Assembly (NCBI GenBank): GCA_027922465.2 | Contig: BQMF02000119.1 | Coordinates: 1-64,000, forward strand | From: Turritopsis dohrnii | Taxonomy: Eukaryota; Cnidaria; Hydrozoa; Anthoathecata; Oceaniidae | Direction: 5' to 3' | Length of the DNA: 64,000 bases | In this document: piece after piece, positions 32,501 through 43,720 of the stretch | Layout: every line of letters starts with the position of its first letter | How positions within the stretch are numbered: position 1 is the stretch's first letter | Position numbers and translations under genes: made by a program | Notes under the pieces: generated by a model | Databases searched by the model: none | The model's input: the letters and a program-made list of their open reading frames with translations, nothing else | Told to the model about the DNA's origin: nothing

Positions 32501-35500
32501 TTTGCTGAATGCGAAAAGATTCTGACGATGAATATATATATATATCATACTCATAAACTATAGCAGAAACTATAGTTTGATTGACAGGTGTAACTTTTTC
32601 ATTTACAGACAGTTGAATTTGATTTATGTTCTGAATTAGGAAAATTGACAGTACTGGCTAGTACTTTAAAACTGGCAGCTGCAACTCATGGCAAGTCTCC
32701 TAGTCATGTCAATACTCTACTCTGATGAAGCCTACACAGGTTTCCTTTATAAGGAGCAGCAAAGTCTGGCGTTTTTATTTTTGGATCCTTTCTAAACTTG
32801 TTCTCTTATTTGATCCCAGTCAATTTTTTTGCCAATTCTGCATTCATGAATGGGAGTCCAGCGACACCGTCTTTGCCTCTAGTCTATATTAATAGCACAT
32901 TTGCTTTTTGTCTGTCTGTCTGCATACTCCATCAGTTATACAAAATTTAATAAAAATTTTTTCAGATTTTTTTTAACCATACAAAATGAAAAATTTTTGT
33001 ATGAATTGTCATGAACTGGATTTTACATTTTTAGGGTTGGTTAATTGAAAAGTGATTCACCCCACCCACCCTGAAATAGATAAATTCAGCTATTCCCTTA
33101 GTAAAATAGTATTTGTATATCTGTTTGCAAGTTTCTGTTAGGTCTGAATTTTGTTAAATGGGCCTAGAATTAAATGGTGCATTGTGCAGTTATACATTAC
33201 ATTATATATTACATTTTTATTTTTAGTAATCAGCAACTGCTGCTTGGTATTGGATCTTCATTTAACTTAATGATTGATGTCCACTTAAATTGGTAGGAAG
33301 AAAAGTTCACCTGCGCGATTAGCCAAACTCGTATGCTTGTAAGAACGTTAAGCTGGAAAGTAAAAATTGAAGCTGAAATAAAATCGATTAAAGTATCCGT
33401 AATTGCTGTAGTTGTTCTTGTCCATTTGATTTCTGTAAATATTACCCGACTAATAAGGTTTAAATTGATCGTTATGGAAACGCGCGGACGACCTGGTGTT
33501 CTTTCAAAACGTTTACCGATGATTACTCTTTACTTCTATGTTTTTATATGATTTGACTTTGGTACTTCCGTTAGAAAACAATGCGCATGTGATATGTTAT
33601 GGCGCTTGTTATTCGGCACTTAGGAAATTGTCTTTATGGTCTGCACAGGATATAGATTCAAATATTAAATTAGAGGAAACAACTTATATGTGTGGTCAGG
33701 CTTCTCCAGTTGTCATTCGATGACTTACCTATTCAATAGTGCTAACCTAACATGGTCCTTTCCACCGCATATGGTTTTTATGCATCTTTGTTTTGTGTGA
33801 ATAGATTTACATTTTCGATTTGCATGCCTACCAACCAAAAACGGGCGTACCAGGTTTTAAAAAGCAATTCTTTCGTTTTGTAAGTAAGTGATTATAATCT
33901 TTTGATTTTTGAGCATATATTTTGCGCTGACCTTAAGGCCTATGAGCCTCTTGTTCTTTTAGAGTCATGTAAGAAAACAAAAGGTAAGAAAATATAATTT
34001 TGATAGTTATAGAAGAAATCACCACTATATTATCGGTAACTCTTCACTTGAATTTTTTCATTGGGCCTCTTAATCAATATTAAGTTGTAGCACCGTAGTC
34101 TAGTAGCCTCTTGGAACTGATGCGGTAGGTCGGGGATCCACTCTCCGCATTTCTCCGCATTTCCCCTGTAAGAGTAAATGCACCACAGCACCTTGTTGAC
34201 CTATTCTATTTGAGGAAAATTTGGCAGATGATGCATCATCAGATATTGCAGGAGGTCATGCAGGAGAGCCTTGACTAGGTTTATGTGAAAGTGGAGAGTT
34301 TCAAACGTTTATGGGCCTCTAACCTAAGCCGTAGTTACTCCTGGCAAAAAGATGCAATAGCAACTGAGAGTAGCTAGCCAATACGTTATGATAATATAAA
34401 TAATAGTTGGTTAATCAGATGATTAATAAATGTACCTAAATTAGTTTCGAAATGCTCCTTCTTAAACGGGCTTTTAAATTGTTAGCTTTAGTTTGTTTTA
34501 ATGGAAAACAGAACAAAAATTGAAAACCAATTACGAAAAATCAACAAATCAACCAATTGCTGAAGATGATATTTTGATTCATCAAAAGTTTGATTTTATA
34601 ACACATTTCCAACAATAAGAAACTAATGGTAAATTGTCATTTTCCTCAATTATTTCCTCTGGAAAGTCAATAACAAAAGCAAGTTCAAAAAAAAGGGCCT
34701 TATTCAGTGCAATTAAACACGATGGCACGATGGTCGTTATGAATTGTTATTTATTCAAAGTCTCCAACTCCCATATAGTCCTCCATATAAATATTGCATT
34801 TTTAAGCAGAAAATAATGAAAGTAAGCAAAAGAATGGTTTTCGGAATCCTATTTTAACAGAAAAGATTAATTCAGAGCTTTTTTATCCTCAATTACTACA
34901 GCAAACATTTTATAAGTAATTCTAAACACAAACGGTGTAGTTTTCTATAAAGCTCGTGCTGCTTTGAATTTCGTGTCGTTAAGTGTTTTGAAATTGCGCA
35001 TGTAAAGTGTGTCTTCAAAAAAAGTATCATCAAACTTTGAATGACAATAACTTTTTATTTGTTGTTGTAATAAACTTGATTTTTATACCACTCGACCTAC
35101 CACTAAACCTTTCAAAAATTAAAATTTCGAAATGTGGAAAAAATCTGGGAAGAAGAAAAATCAATTTTTGTCAACGATTCGCACTATTAACTTTATAAAA
35201 GTCTATTAACAGGTGAATGAAAAGAAATGATTTATCCAAACAATGACAGTAATTTGAGAAATAATTTTCAAGCAAAACAAGTTTAATCGGTTAAATGTTC
35301 ACGAAATGGCCTTTTTTAAATATCAATGTGGGATCTCAGTACAAAGATAAAATTAATAAAACATTTGTATGGACTTAGTGCTGTAAAACAATAAGACCGA
35401 TGTAATTAAGCTTCGTCATTAGTATGGTGTTAATGGACTTTTATAAAGTTAATAGTGCGAATCGTTGATAAAAATTGATATTTCTTCTTCCCTGATTTTT

Positions 35501-36205
35501 TCCTACCTTCCAAAACTTAAATTTTGGAAAAATTTAGAAAATTTCATTGAACGATATAAAAATAAAGCTAATTACAACAACAAATAAACAGTTATTCACA
35601 TTCAAAGTTATTTATTTCAAACTCATAATTAATTTTCTAATAAAAGTGTGATGGTTGGCAACACACTACTAAGTAAATAGACTCAATGAATAGTGAAAGC
35701 TAGGTGTGGTTTATTGATCCTTGTTTTTCTAAAGATAGTATTACTTTAGCAGGAAAAATGTTTACTTCAGCACACCACAGAAGATTGCAAGCGATTGTAA
35801 ATTTTAACTTGCGAGAATAAGAGAATAAGAGACACCATCTCCAATGTTGACGTTTAGTTCTATTCCTGGCTTGATCACTGTGAAATATTGTATTCACGAT
35901 TGTTTCTTCTATTTTGCATCATCCTAAAATTATATTTATCAGCATCAAAAAATGATTTCTGTAAGAACAAAGTAAAAATGTCTTATATATTGATATGGAA
36001 ATTTCTAACATATAGACCACCAAATAATTATAATTAATTACAAATAATTATAAGGAAATCCATCAATATTTATTTTGTTTACTACTTTATAGAGTGTCAA
36101 AATGATATGGGCGGCGGTTACATAGCATCAATCTGCATCAATGTTGTCTTGGTGGTTGTGGTAGTTGTTCTCTCATTGTACCTATGGATACGTCGGAATC
36201 CATAA
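26572..36205 (+). CDS. receptor gene 2: type I membrane protein with three tandem ectodomain exons (frameshift in the first)
   Basis: Exons: 26572-26614 signal peptide (MMKILVVFMLLVNP); ectodomains D1 26852-27203, D2 27395-27766, D3 28132-28485; stalk 33963-33983 (ESCKKTK); transmembrane 36093-36205 (ECQNDMGGGYIAS, a Val/Leu-rich helix, WIRRNP-stop). All junctions are GT-AG and phase 1. Each domain has the pattern C(D)-IEHKRTETQC...(S/N)C...(K)C/NC...CC...KDMEY-IT...NEPHDI-like...HLQTNG, so six cysteines. D1 is 352 bases instead of a multiple of 3, with a run of ten A at 27004-27013 where the frame changes, so one base is gained or two are lost. Skipping D1 leaves the transcript in frame (903 coding bases). 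The last two exons are assigned from phase, splice sites and analogy with genes 1 and 3 across a 7.6-kb gap, so they are less sure. The cytoplasmic tail is only about six residues. Confidence 0.65.
28486..31150. other. large intron of receptor gene 2, no gene supported
   Basis: AT-rich. A 128-residue frame at 29139-29525 is aromatic-rich and has no motif. Near 29935-30030 a diverged tandem phrase (CCGAAATTTCG / CCGAAACTTTG) makes a repetitive minus-strand frame without meaning. A tRNA-like fragment may lie near 28750-28800 but is too degenerate to call. Confidence 0.35.
31161..32424. mobile_element. DNA transposon with CCTAACTTCGGACA ends
   Basis: The left end reads ATCGCCCTAACTTCGGACAT followed by a second CCTAACTTCGGACAC. 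The right end is the inverse of ATCGTCCTAACTTTGTACAG followed by GCTAACTTTAGACAC. The ~40-bp ends, each with an internal repeat, define a 1.26-kb element without transposase. A single similar end (CGTAACTTCGG...TAATTTCGGACGC) occurs at 41516-41550. It lies in the large intron of receptor gene 2. Confidence 0.55.
31524..32003. mobile_element. nested element with CCTTATTACACG ends (480 bp, TA duplication)
   Basis: The ends CCTTATTACACG and CGTGTAATAAGG are perfect inverses, flanked by TA (31522-31523 and 32004-32005). Inner words such as GCTTAATTAAG and CTTAATTAGG also pair. It has inserted inside the larger element 31161-32424, so it is the younger of the two. Confidence 0.65.
32883..32940 (+). 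repeat. Helitron-like 5' end fragment
   Basis: TCTATATTAATAGC preceded by CTAG and followed by a TGTCTGTCTGTCTG tract, the same opening as the Helitron at 11626. I could not find a matching 3' hairpin downstream, so this is a fragment or the end is diverged. Confidence 0.4.
34095..34300 (+). repeat. possible tRNA-derived SINE fragment
   Basis: GTAGTCTAGTAGCC resembles a polymerase III A box, and GTCGGGGATCCACTC about 35 bases later resembles a degenerate B box. An unrelated GC-richer body follows. Weak, listed because this spot is clearly richer in GC than its surroundings. Confidence 0.25.
35033..35609. mobile_element. foldback element with ~180-bp inverted arms
   Basis: Arm 35033-35210 and arm 35429-35609 are inverses with scattered differences; for example GTCAACGATTCGCACTATTA is mirrored by TAATAGTGCGAATCGTTGA. 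The 218-base loop is unrelated AT-rich sequence. Such long arms can form a large cruciform or hairpin RNA. No ORF; no target duplication identified. It lies in the large intron of receptor gene 2. Confidence 0.65.
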
Positions 36206-37388
36206 GGTATTCAGGTAAAATTCAAGGAAAATGCGACATTTACTTTATACAAGTTTTTTTAGTGCATATTGAATTCGACATGGCTTTAGACAGCCGCATA
36301 AACATGACATGAATTTATTACCTTGCTCACACTTACTTAATTAAAGCGTGTATTGTTTAAGCAATTTAAACTAGCAAAATTTGCTTCGAATATCATGCTG
36401 TATTACGTGATGCTCAGTTTATGTCGAAGATTGCGGATTTTTTTTCTCTCGTTTTTTTCATTTTCGTTTTAGTTCGCTGCACTTAATTTATTTTCACTTT
36501 ATACATTCGAATTTTCGTCGCATTTAATAAGGAGTTTACTTCGACACGGCGATTATATGGCCGTATAGAGCTGTCCTATAAAAAGTCACCGAGCCTGTTA
36601 CACAAAACAATTTTATTCCTTATGAGATTTTTTCAAAACTGTTCAACTAAACAATTACCTTGAGAGTAAGCAATACATTGCTTTGCACACTAATCTCAAC
36701 TGTTGATATGATGTTACTGATGACTTTGTAGGGAAACATTCATGAACATCTTTGGCCAAAGTTTATAAAAATCCCCATAAATATATAGAAAAGTACATGA
36801 CTTTTTCGAATTTCGCTAATGTCAAATAGGAGGTATTTTAGTGGAGTAGTCTGATAAACTGACATTTGGAAAAGAAAACACAGTTTTTCTTCGGCTTCAT
36901 CTTTTTTGTTTCAAGCAACATCTGGCATGGAAGATCTACATTGAGCCTAGATTGAGCATGTCAATTGCTTGTAACAGCGAAAGCAACAACATTTTAATTT
37001 TGTTTGACATTGATAATGAATTTTGCTGCACTTTCGTCTGGTTTTACACAGCAAAAACTTATTTTCTTATTTTGAGCAAAAAAATTAACAAAATAAGAAA
37101 AAAATTCTTGAATTAAGAAATATTTGCTTGTCCGAAGAGCAAGCAAAAAAGTCTAGCTTAGATTATTTATATTCTTGAAATAAGCCTATTTTGCTTAAAA
37201 CAAGTAGATTTTAACTGATTTAGTTAGTCCAAATATACTTAAAATAAGAAGGAAAAGCTTATTCAGCTTTTAAATTAAATGGGATAATGGTGATTAAATT
37301 AAAACAACGAGGATTGTTCAACCGTTGATACTAACACAACACAAGCATATATACAAGTAAGTTAGGTTAGATGTTAGTTCTTATAAAC

Positions 37389-40300
37389 TTAATATTCGGA
37401 ATTGTATCTGTTATATAGTTGCATCAGATGCAACGGTACACTGTTATCGTCAAATAGTAGATTTTGGAGTATGTATAAGGCTGGTTGACAGGAAATGGGA
37501 TAATCGATATCCAGCAGGTAAAATATTCCAAGAAATCCCAAAACCGCTTCGTCCAGTACATCAATGGATGATTGACAGATAATGTATTGATTTGCCATCA
37601 AATAGACGTCATCGTTGTGCAAAATAATTGCAGCCGAACCTCCGTTTTTCTTAATAAACAGTTCTGGATCTTCGTGACTCTGTAAAAAGAAAATATTCTA
37701 TAGCTATGAATGAATTTAAATCAACTACAAATATTACGGTATAGCAGCGAAGCCAAAATATTAAAACACCCTCGCGTTTTTTCTGTCTCCGTGAAGTTCA
37801 CAATTTTATTGTGGCTCTATATTATGGAGATTCATACGTATTGGCGCGAGAATATGAGAGGTTGAAAAATATGAAGGTTTTTTGATATTTCCATTTTTTA
37901 TATAACTCTTTCTCCTTTTTACTTTTGAAAAAGATAGCAGCAATACCATTTGGGATGCATGGTCGTATTATTTCTATGATTTCAAACACACAAACAGTAA
38001 CAAATGTACGTTTGATATTAGAGAGATGGTAGAAGTCTATGCTCTCCATACTACAAAATTTCATTATTCTAGAGTTTATCTTTTGTCGTAAACACATTTT
38101 GGATTGAAAGTTCACAACAATTTTACTAAGAGTTCCCCTTTTTGAGTAAAAACACTTTCATCCAGAAGAGAGAAAGATTGAAACGAAGTATAATAGTGCT
38201 AGGTCAGATAGATAGCCCAGAGAAAAAGCCAAGCCAAGAGAACTAAAGCCCGTTGTAAATATTTTGCTGTAATGACGTTATTTGCAAAGATTACACAAAC
38301 AAGGTTCTTTTCATCAGGGAAATAACAAACTTGGGGAAATTGCAAGAAAGCAATGCACTTGCTGCTCATTATTTTCAGTTGCTTTTGCATTCTTTGAAAA
38401 CCCAGGCCATTGGGACTCCTTTGATCTTGATTTTATCTTGGACAATGGAAGCAAAATCTATAGAAATTTAAATAAAGTAACCTATTTGATGTTTTCTGAA
38501 CTCCCTTGAGAAGTATCCATTGTTGATTCAACAGTTTCTGTTAATTTTTTAGAAAACAAATATGGTTTTTTGTGTGGAAATAGTGTTTGTTGTGCACAAA
38601 TGGACAAAAATTTACCACTTGTTTGTGACGGATTTCTTCTTATCATAAAGGGCTATGTATCTCAGTTACATGGTGTTTTTATAAATTTTCAAACTCTTAA
38701 AATTGTAAAATAAACACAGGAAAAGTATGCAGTAATCACCTTAGATTCTTTACCAAAAAGAAAAGACATAAAAGATAAAAATGGTTACAGAAGAACTCTA
38801 AAAACAGAAGATATATTATGCTGTAAAGCATATTGCGTAACTTAAATAAAAGTACTTTCGTTTCTCATTGTGAATTAACAATATACAGTAGAACCCTGTA
38901 TTATCTCGGACACTGTTTAAGTTGGATACTCCGAATAAGTATTAACCCTGATGGTCCCACTCCCGATAAATCAGCAAGTTTTTCACAATCCTTCATAGGT
39001 CCGAGTTAACAGGGTTGTACTGTATTTCATATTGATATTAGTTTTTTCTTCTGTTTACATAAAAAAGACAAAAGAACTTTTCGTCAATAATATCTCCGAT
39101 TCCAAACCAATCAAAAATTTTCCGATTCTTTAAGCAGTGATATATTCTTTCTGGATTAATTTTCGCGGGTGGAAAAAAGGAAAATTCTACGTGGATTAAT
39201 TTTTGCGGGTTGGAAATATAAAAATTTTGCGTAGATAAATTTTCGCAGATGTCCTCGATTTTCAATATTTCACCGATTTTTGGAAAATCCGCAAAAACTG
39301 CGAAAATTAATTCATGTAAGGTATATATACATATTTTGTAATATTTTGGGGTTTTTTGCGGAGTGGAGCTATGCGGAACGGAGCTCGTTTGGCAAGATCA
39401 AATGTTGTCATCAGAGAGATGCGTTCATCTGCCGTAAATCGCTGAAATTTTTTACAGTGCATACCAAAAATTTTAGTTTTCTCGCTTACCATTGCGTCGT
39501 TTAAAATTTGTGTGCCTTCACATATAGGAGTACCAAGTATTGAATGAAAACTGCATTTTAATCCAAAATTACACCAAATTTTAAAAGTGATTTCAAACGT
39601 TTTTGAAAATATTTAACACTGACAGGACGTTAAGGTAGCTGCTATACCGTTTTGTGCCATGTGGCGCTTGTTAAACTTTTAAAACTAACCTGAAGTTCAT
39701 GGATTATGGAACACAACTTCTTTTGCTTCTTGAATGGTTGAAACATCATTTGCAAATTATTCAGAATGTGGATTATTTTATCATCTGCAATATAGAATAT
39801 ATACATCAAGTTAAAGTTAAACGTATTTCATGATTTCAATAAAACTACAGTTGACATTCTTAGACCCAAGTAGACTTGATATATAATTTGTAAAATGTCA
39901 TGATACATACTTTTATTAGGTTTTTTGGGTGGAGCAATGCCTTTAGACATTCCGAAGTATACCAATGTATCAATTTCATCACGAAATTTGATAATGGCGT
40001 CTTTCAAGTACATCAAAGGTCTTGAATCAACTTTTAAAATCCTTTGGACTTCTAGCACGACCTGAAAAAACCATAAAAATATAATGTTTTAGAATTATAA
40101 TTTCTGTTGAAGTCCAAATCATCTTTACTATTTTCACCATATTAAGCCAGAACATGTATATAAGGCATTCATTATCAATATGAAGGAGATGCATTTACCT
40201 CCACAGGGTTTTTGAAACATGGATATGCATCAAACACTTTTTGCACTCTTGCTTCAATAGGGATTTCCTTGATCTATCTTCTTCTGTTATTGAATTCTTT

Positions 40301-41420
40301 GTTCAGATAAAAACTGACAACTCCAGGATTCGGGTGTGTTTTTTGCATTCTTTCAAAAGAGCACTGTAGTGCCGTTCCATAATAATGTCACATGATTGTG
40401 CTAAGATGAAAATAAAATTAGTTAATGTCAACAAATTTGCAATCACATAAATAAGTAACAAAACACATAACTATACACATACATTGACTTTCACAGTTTT
40501 CCTCTTCCAATGTGTTATCATCTGTTGTTTCATTTTGTTTTGCTAAACACAATTATACAGATGTGAGTAATTTTAACATTGACTGGGCAGGTGACCACTA
40601 AGTTGAAGGAGTAAATGAAATGAAAGAGTGGAAATGAAAGCTTGGTCTCAGATCTTTACGAAGTTACATAAATGTACAATTATGAACTGAAAAAAATAAA
40701 GAAACTGTTAATAACCACTTACGCAATATCTGAGGAGGTGCCCTTTTTTTCATCTAGAGTTCGTTTTTCTTTAATAATTGACGTTTTCTTGGGCTTGATA
40801 TTTGCCCATCGTTTCTTTAATTTTGTTAAAAGTGTTCCCTAATAGAAAAACAAAACAAAATTTTATGTCAAAGGAAATAAAGAAAAGTGTAAGATGAGAG
40901 TATTCAATGTGCTCACATGTTTGCCTTCGACATCTTTCAAGCCTGGATACGTGACAACAACAGCCTTGGCCATTTCTTGTAGCTCCAAATATGAAGGCTC
41001 TCGTTTAAATGCAGGCATATATGCACTGCTAACCATATTCGTTATGGTTGCTCTAATAAGCCGGTGTTGAAGATCACTAGGCAGATTTTCATTTAAACCA
41101 CAATACTTTGCTAAATCACTATCTTTATAAGCAGTGCATGTTGGTGATTTCGATGTAACAGTGTAAGTCTAGAGATAATAAAACTACTTTTATAGTTATA
41201 TATCTTTCCTAAAAATTAATAGAATCAGCAAGGTTTTTTAATCAAGAACACTAACGTCTTGGATATTGCCAGTTGGAACTTTTTCAGTGGTATAATCAAA
41301 TGACACATCTGCAGAGTCACTGTTGGAAAATGAGGCATCATTACTTGCACTTCCTATTGATGACATAGTTCCTGAGCCAGAGCTGCACGAAACAGTGTCA
41401 GCATATTGTGCTTGTTCATC
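37389..41420 (-). pseudogene. SAMD3-like multicopy-family gene, 8 exons, one broken
   Basis: Minus-strand exons 41256-41420, 40917-41168, 40723-40838, 40483-40542, 40199-40400, 39911-40061, 39690-39784 and 37389-37679 have GT-AG borders. Key strings: a Ser-rich acidic first exon (GSGTMSSIGSASNDASFSNS), LIRATITNMVSSAYMPAFKR, AKAVVVTYPGLKDVEGKH, GTLLTKLKKRWANIKPKK, THPNPGVVSFYLNKEFNNRR, VQKVFDAYPCFKNPVE, SRPLMYLKDAIIKF, and a last exon AAIILHNDDVYLMAN...FYLLDIDYP. These match from memory the proteins annotated as 'sterile alpha motif domain-containing protein 3-like', a large family in cnidarians and fish with no known activity. The exon at 40199-40400 contains a frameshift before MQKTHPNP and an amber codon at 40274-40276; the third-to-fourth exon junction also does not hold frame. 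I found no SAM domain or start exon. Confidence 0.65.
38886..39022. mobile_element. pogo/mariner-type MITE (137 bp, TA duplication)
   Basis: The ends CAGTAGAACCCTGT and the inverse of CAGTACAACCCTGT, with inner ATCTCGGACA / TCCGAGTTAA, are flanked by TA. CAGTA-AACCC ends with TA duplication are characteristic of pogo/Tigger-like elements. It lies in the last intron of the SAMD3-like pseudogene. Confidence 0.7.
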
Positions 41421-42504
41421 CTAGAAAGTTTATCATAAGCAAAATAATAAGCATAAAAAGCATTTACACTTTTAACTCATCTGCGATTTTTGTTTTGACC
41501 CATACCTTCATTCTTCGTAACTTCGGAAACTCCTTCTAATTTCGGACGCAATAAATAAACAGACCTGTCTGGTTTACAAACTATGCATCCATACTCAATC
41601 AAACCACGAGAAATACTAAAATATTTTATAAAACAGAGAAGAGATGTTGAACAATGGTAATCATCATCGTGAAAAAAAAAACATCGTGCAAGAAATAATT
41701 ATAACGGCCTATACTACACACTCAAGAGATTTAATGGGCTTTGTTTTCACTTGATGTTCAGTGCGGAGCGGAAAATAATTTTTCTTCGGTTGCGTCAAAT
41801 TGGAGAAATCCCACTACGGAATCACAAAGCAGAGATTGTCTATTAGCTGCGTGCGATGAAAGTCTCAAGGGTCAACTTGAATCTGATTAGATTTCTTTTA
41901 ATTAAAGTTTGTTTTAACAAGTTTAGGTTTTTTAGACATCTTTGCAGGAATCTTTAAGGGAAGTAAGTATCGCGTGAAAAAAATTTTGCGAGTTTTGCGA
42001 ATTTGCCTCAAATTAGCGAAATTATATTCTCACTAAATACTCCATTTTTTCAAATTCACAAATTTAAATTCTCGCGAAAAGTGGAAATCTAAATCGTTTT
42101 TATCACACTCAATTCATTAGAATGGGAAATTCCTAATTGTATCCAATAGCCGACTTTTTCATTTCTTGTGAGTGCCGATGGAGTTAAATATTTACAATAT
42201 TCAGTGTCCAAGCTAAACAATTATCATGGTTTCTAAGTTCTCCATTGTCAGTAAATGTTTTAACGCGTGGTGGTGGTGACGAAAAATTTGATCTCGGAAT
42301 TGTGAACGGATAGGGTATCCATCTCATAAAGCTCGAAAAACTGAAAAAATGTATTGGATCGTTTTTGTACTACCAACGATTGCCGAGATATCGCGTGAGA
42401 AAGTTGCGCGAATTTTGGTGCTTGTAAATTCGCGAAAATAAATTCTCGCGAAATTTTCTTCCTCTAAGGTAAGAATATGTTCCTTTAATGCGTGACTGGT
42501 CTTT

Positions 42505-42640
42505 GAACACATCAATCTTTGAACGCGCATCAATCTTTGAACGCACATCAATCCATGAACGCACATCAATCTTTGAACGCACATTAATCCATGAACGCAC
42601 ATCAATCTTTGAACGCACATCAATCTTTGAACGCACATAC
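42505..42640. repeat. 18-bp minisatellite (seven copies)
   Basis: The unit ATCAATCTTTGAACGCAC alternates with the variant ATCAATCCATGAACGCAC. Because 18 is a multiple of 3, both strands stay open and give six-residue repeats (TSIFER on plus), which explains the repetitive frames here. It lies in the right end of the 5.8-kb element. Confidence 0.8.
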
Positions 42641-42899
42641 TTGTTTTTAAGCAAAAAAATCTTATTTTCAGAATTTTGTTTTCTCAATAAGAAAAAAAAT
42701 TCAACTTAAGCAAAAAAATCTTATTTTTAGAATATCATTTCCTTGGTAGGAATGATATTCTTATTTTAAGAAAAATTTTCTGGTTAAGAATAAATACTTC
42801 TTAATTTTCTTACTTCAAGTAAAACTTTACTGAAAACAAGAATTAATTTCTTGAATAATTCTAATTAAGAATATTGGTTTTTGCTGTGTACTTCCTTAT

Positions 42900-43438
42900 T
42901 TGCATTCTGAAGTTTAAACTTTGATGCTAAAAAACACATAAAATAAATGTGGTTGTGATTTCTTTGAAGAGTTCCAGTAGAAGGAAACGATATACGTAGA
43001 CAAATCTATCAATCACGAAGTTTTAGTAAAAAACCAGGAACATTTTTTTGTGTTTTGAGGAGAGAAGCTGCTTTAACGTTCCTATGGAACAATGACGAAA
43101 AAGCAAATATTTTATGTTTTGATTCAGCAGCACGCATGTTGACGATACATAATAAAAAGCTGCATTAATTCTTACTATATTTAAATATGATTATTACGAT
43201 TGCACTATCTTGAACATTTTTTAATTGAAGTCTTTTTTATATGTTTATGTGTTTAGCTCTCTACTATTTTATTTGGTTTGCAGCTGAAAGCTGTTTTAGT
43301 TTCCATTAAAAGTCCTGAACTGGGAAATCTCAGAGATAGCGCTGAAAGTAAGTAACCACAAAACATACATGCTTTTCCAAAGAAAAAATTCCGTTGTTAT
43401 GTATGAAGGGAAATATAGAAAGTTGATCTAAACCAGAT
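42900..43438. other. no gene recognised
   Basis: AT-rich; nothing supported on either strand. Confidence 0.4.
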
Positions 43439-43720
43439 GTATGTATCACATCCACACAATAGTAAGGGATATGTACATATAGAAGCTGCACAATATTTAA
43501 GCAGATGAATATATCGTAGCAACACAATTATTTGAGCAGCTGTATATATCACATCTACACAATAATAATAAGGGATATATATATATTGTAGCTACACAAT
43601 ATTTATGTAGATGTATATACTGTAGTCAGGCAATATTTAAGCAGATGTATATATCACAGCTACACAATAGTTAAGCAAAATGTATATATTATAGCTACGC
43701 AATATTTAAGCAAGCAATAA
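43439..43720. repeat. diverged ~38-bp tandem repeat
   Basis: At least six copies of a unit close to AGCTACACAATATTTAAGCA plus GATGTATATATCAC, with small insertions of AATAATAAGGGATATATA. No coding frame. Confidence 0.65.

Larger units (their letters stand above)
37047..42888 (-). mobile_element. 5.8-kb element with CACAGCAAAAAC ends enclosing a SAMD3-like gene
   Basis: The left end CACAGCAAAAACTTATTTTC and the right end, the inverse of CACAGCAAAAACCAATATTC, are flanked by TA on both sides (37045-37046 and 42889-42890). Both ends continue with ~200 bases of AT-rich words around TTCTTGAAATAAG, TTTTGCTTAAAACAAG and TTCTTATTTT. I remember this style from repeats in fish genomes, but I cannot name the superfamily. 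The only gene inside is the 8-exon minus-strand SAMD3-like pseudogene. A 137-bp MITE and a minisatellite also lie inside. No DDE transposase was recognised, so either the SAMD3-like protein belongs to the transposition system or the gene was captured. Confidence 0.5.

Noticed and set aside
33333..33723. Two adjoining plus-strand open frames (61-72 residues), one with LEETTYMCGQASPVV
   Set aside because: The string looks protein-like, but I cannot place it in a family or find supporting splice sites; left uncalled.
8655..40276. Genetic-code reassignment of TAG
   Set aside because: Other relics contain TAA and frameshifts, intact genes do not use TAG internally, and decay explains the stops.
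42324..42709. Repetitive minus- and plus-strand ORFs of about 100 residues
   Set aside because: Produced by the 18-bp minisatellite, whose unit length is a multiple of three; not genes.
43439..43720. CRISPR-like array
   Set aside because: The units are a diverged tandem repeat without unique spacers, in eukaryotic DNA.
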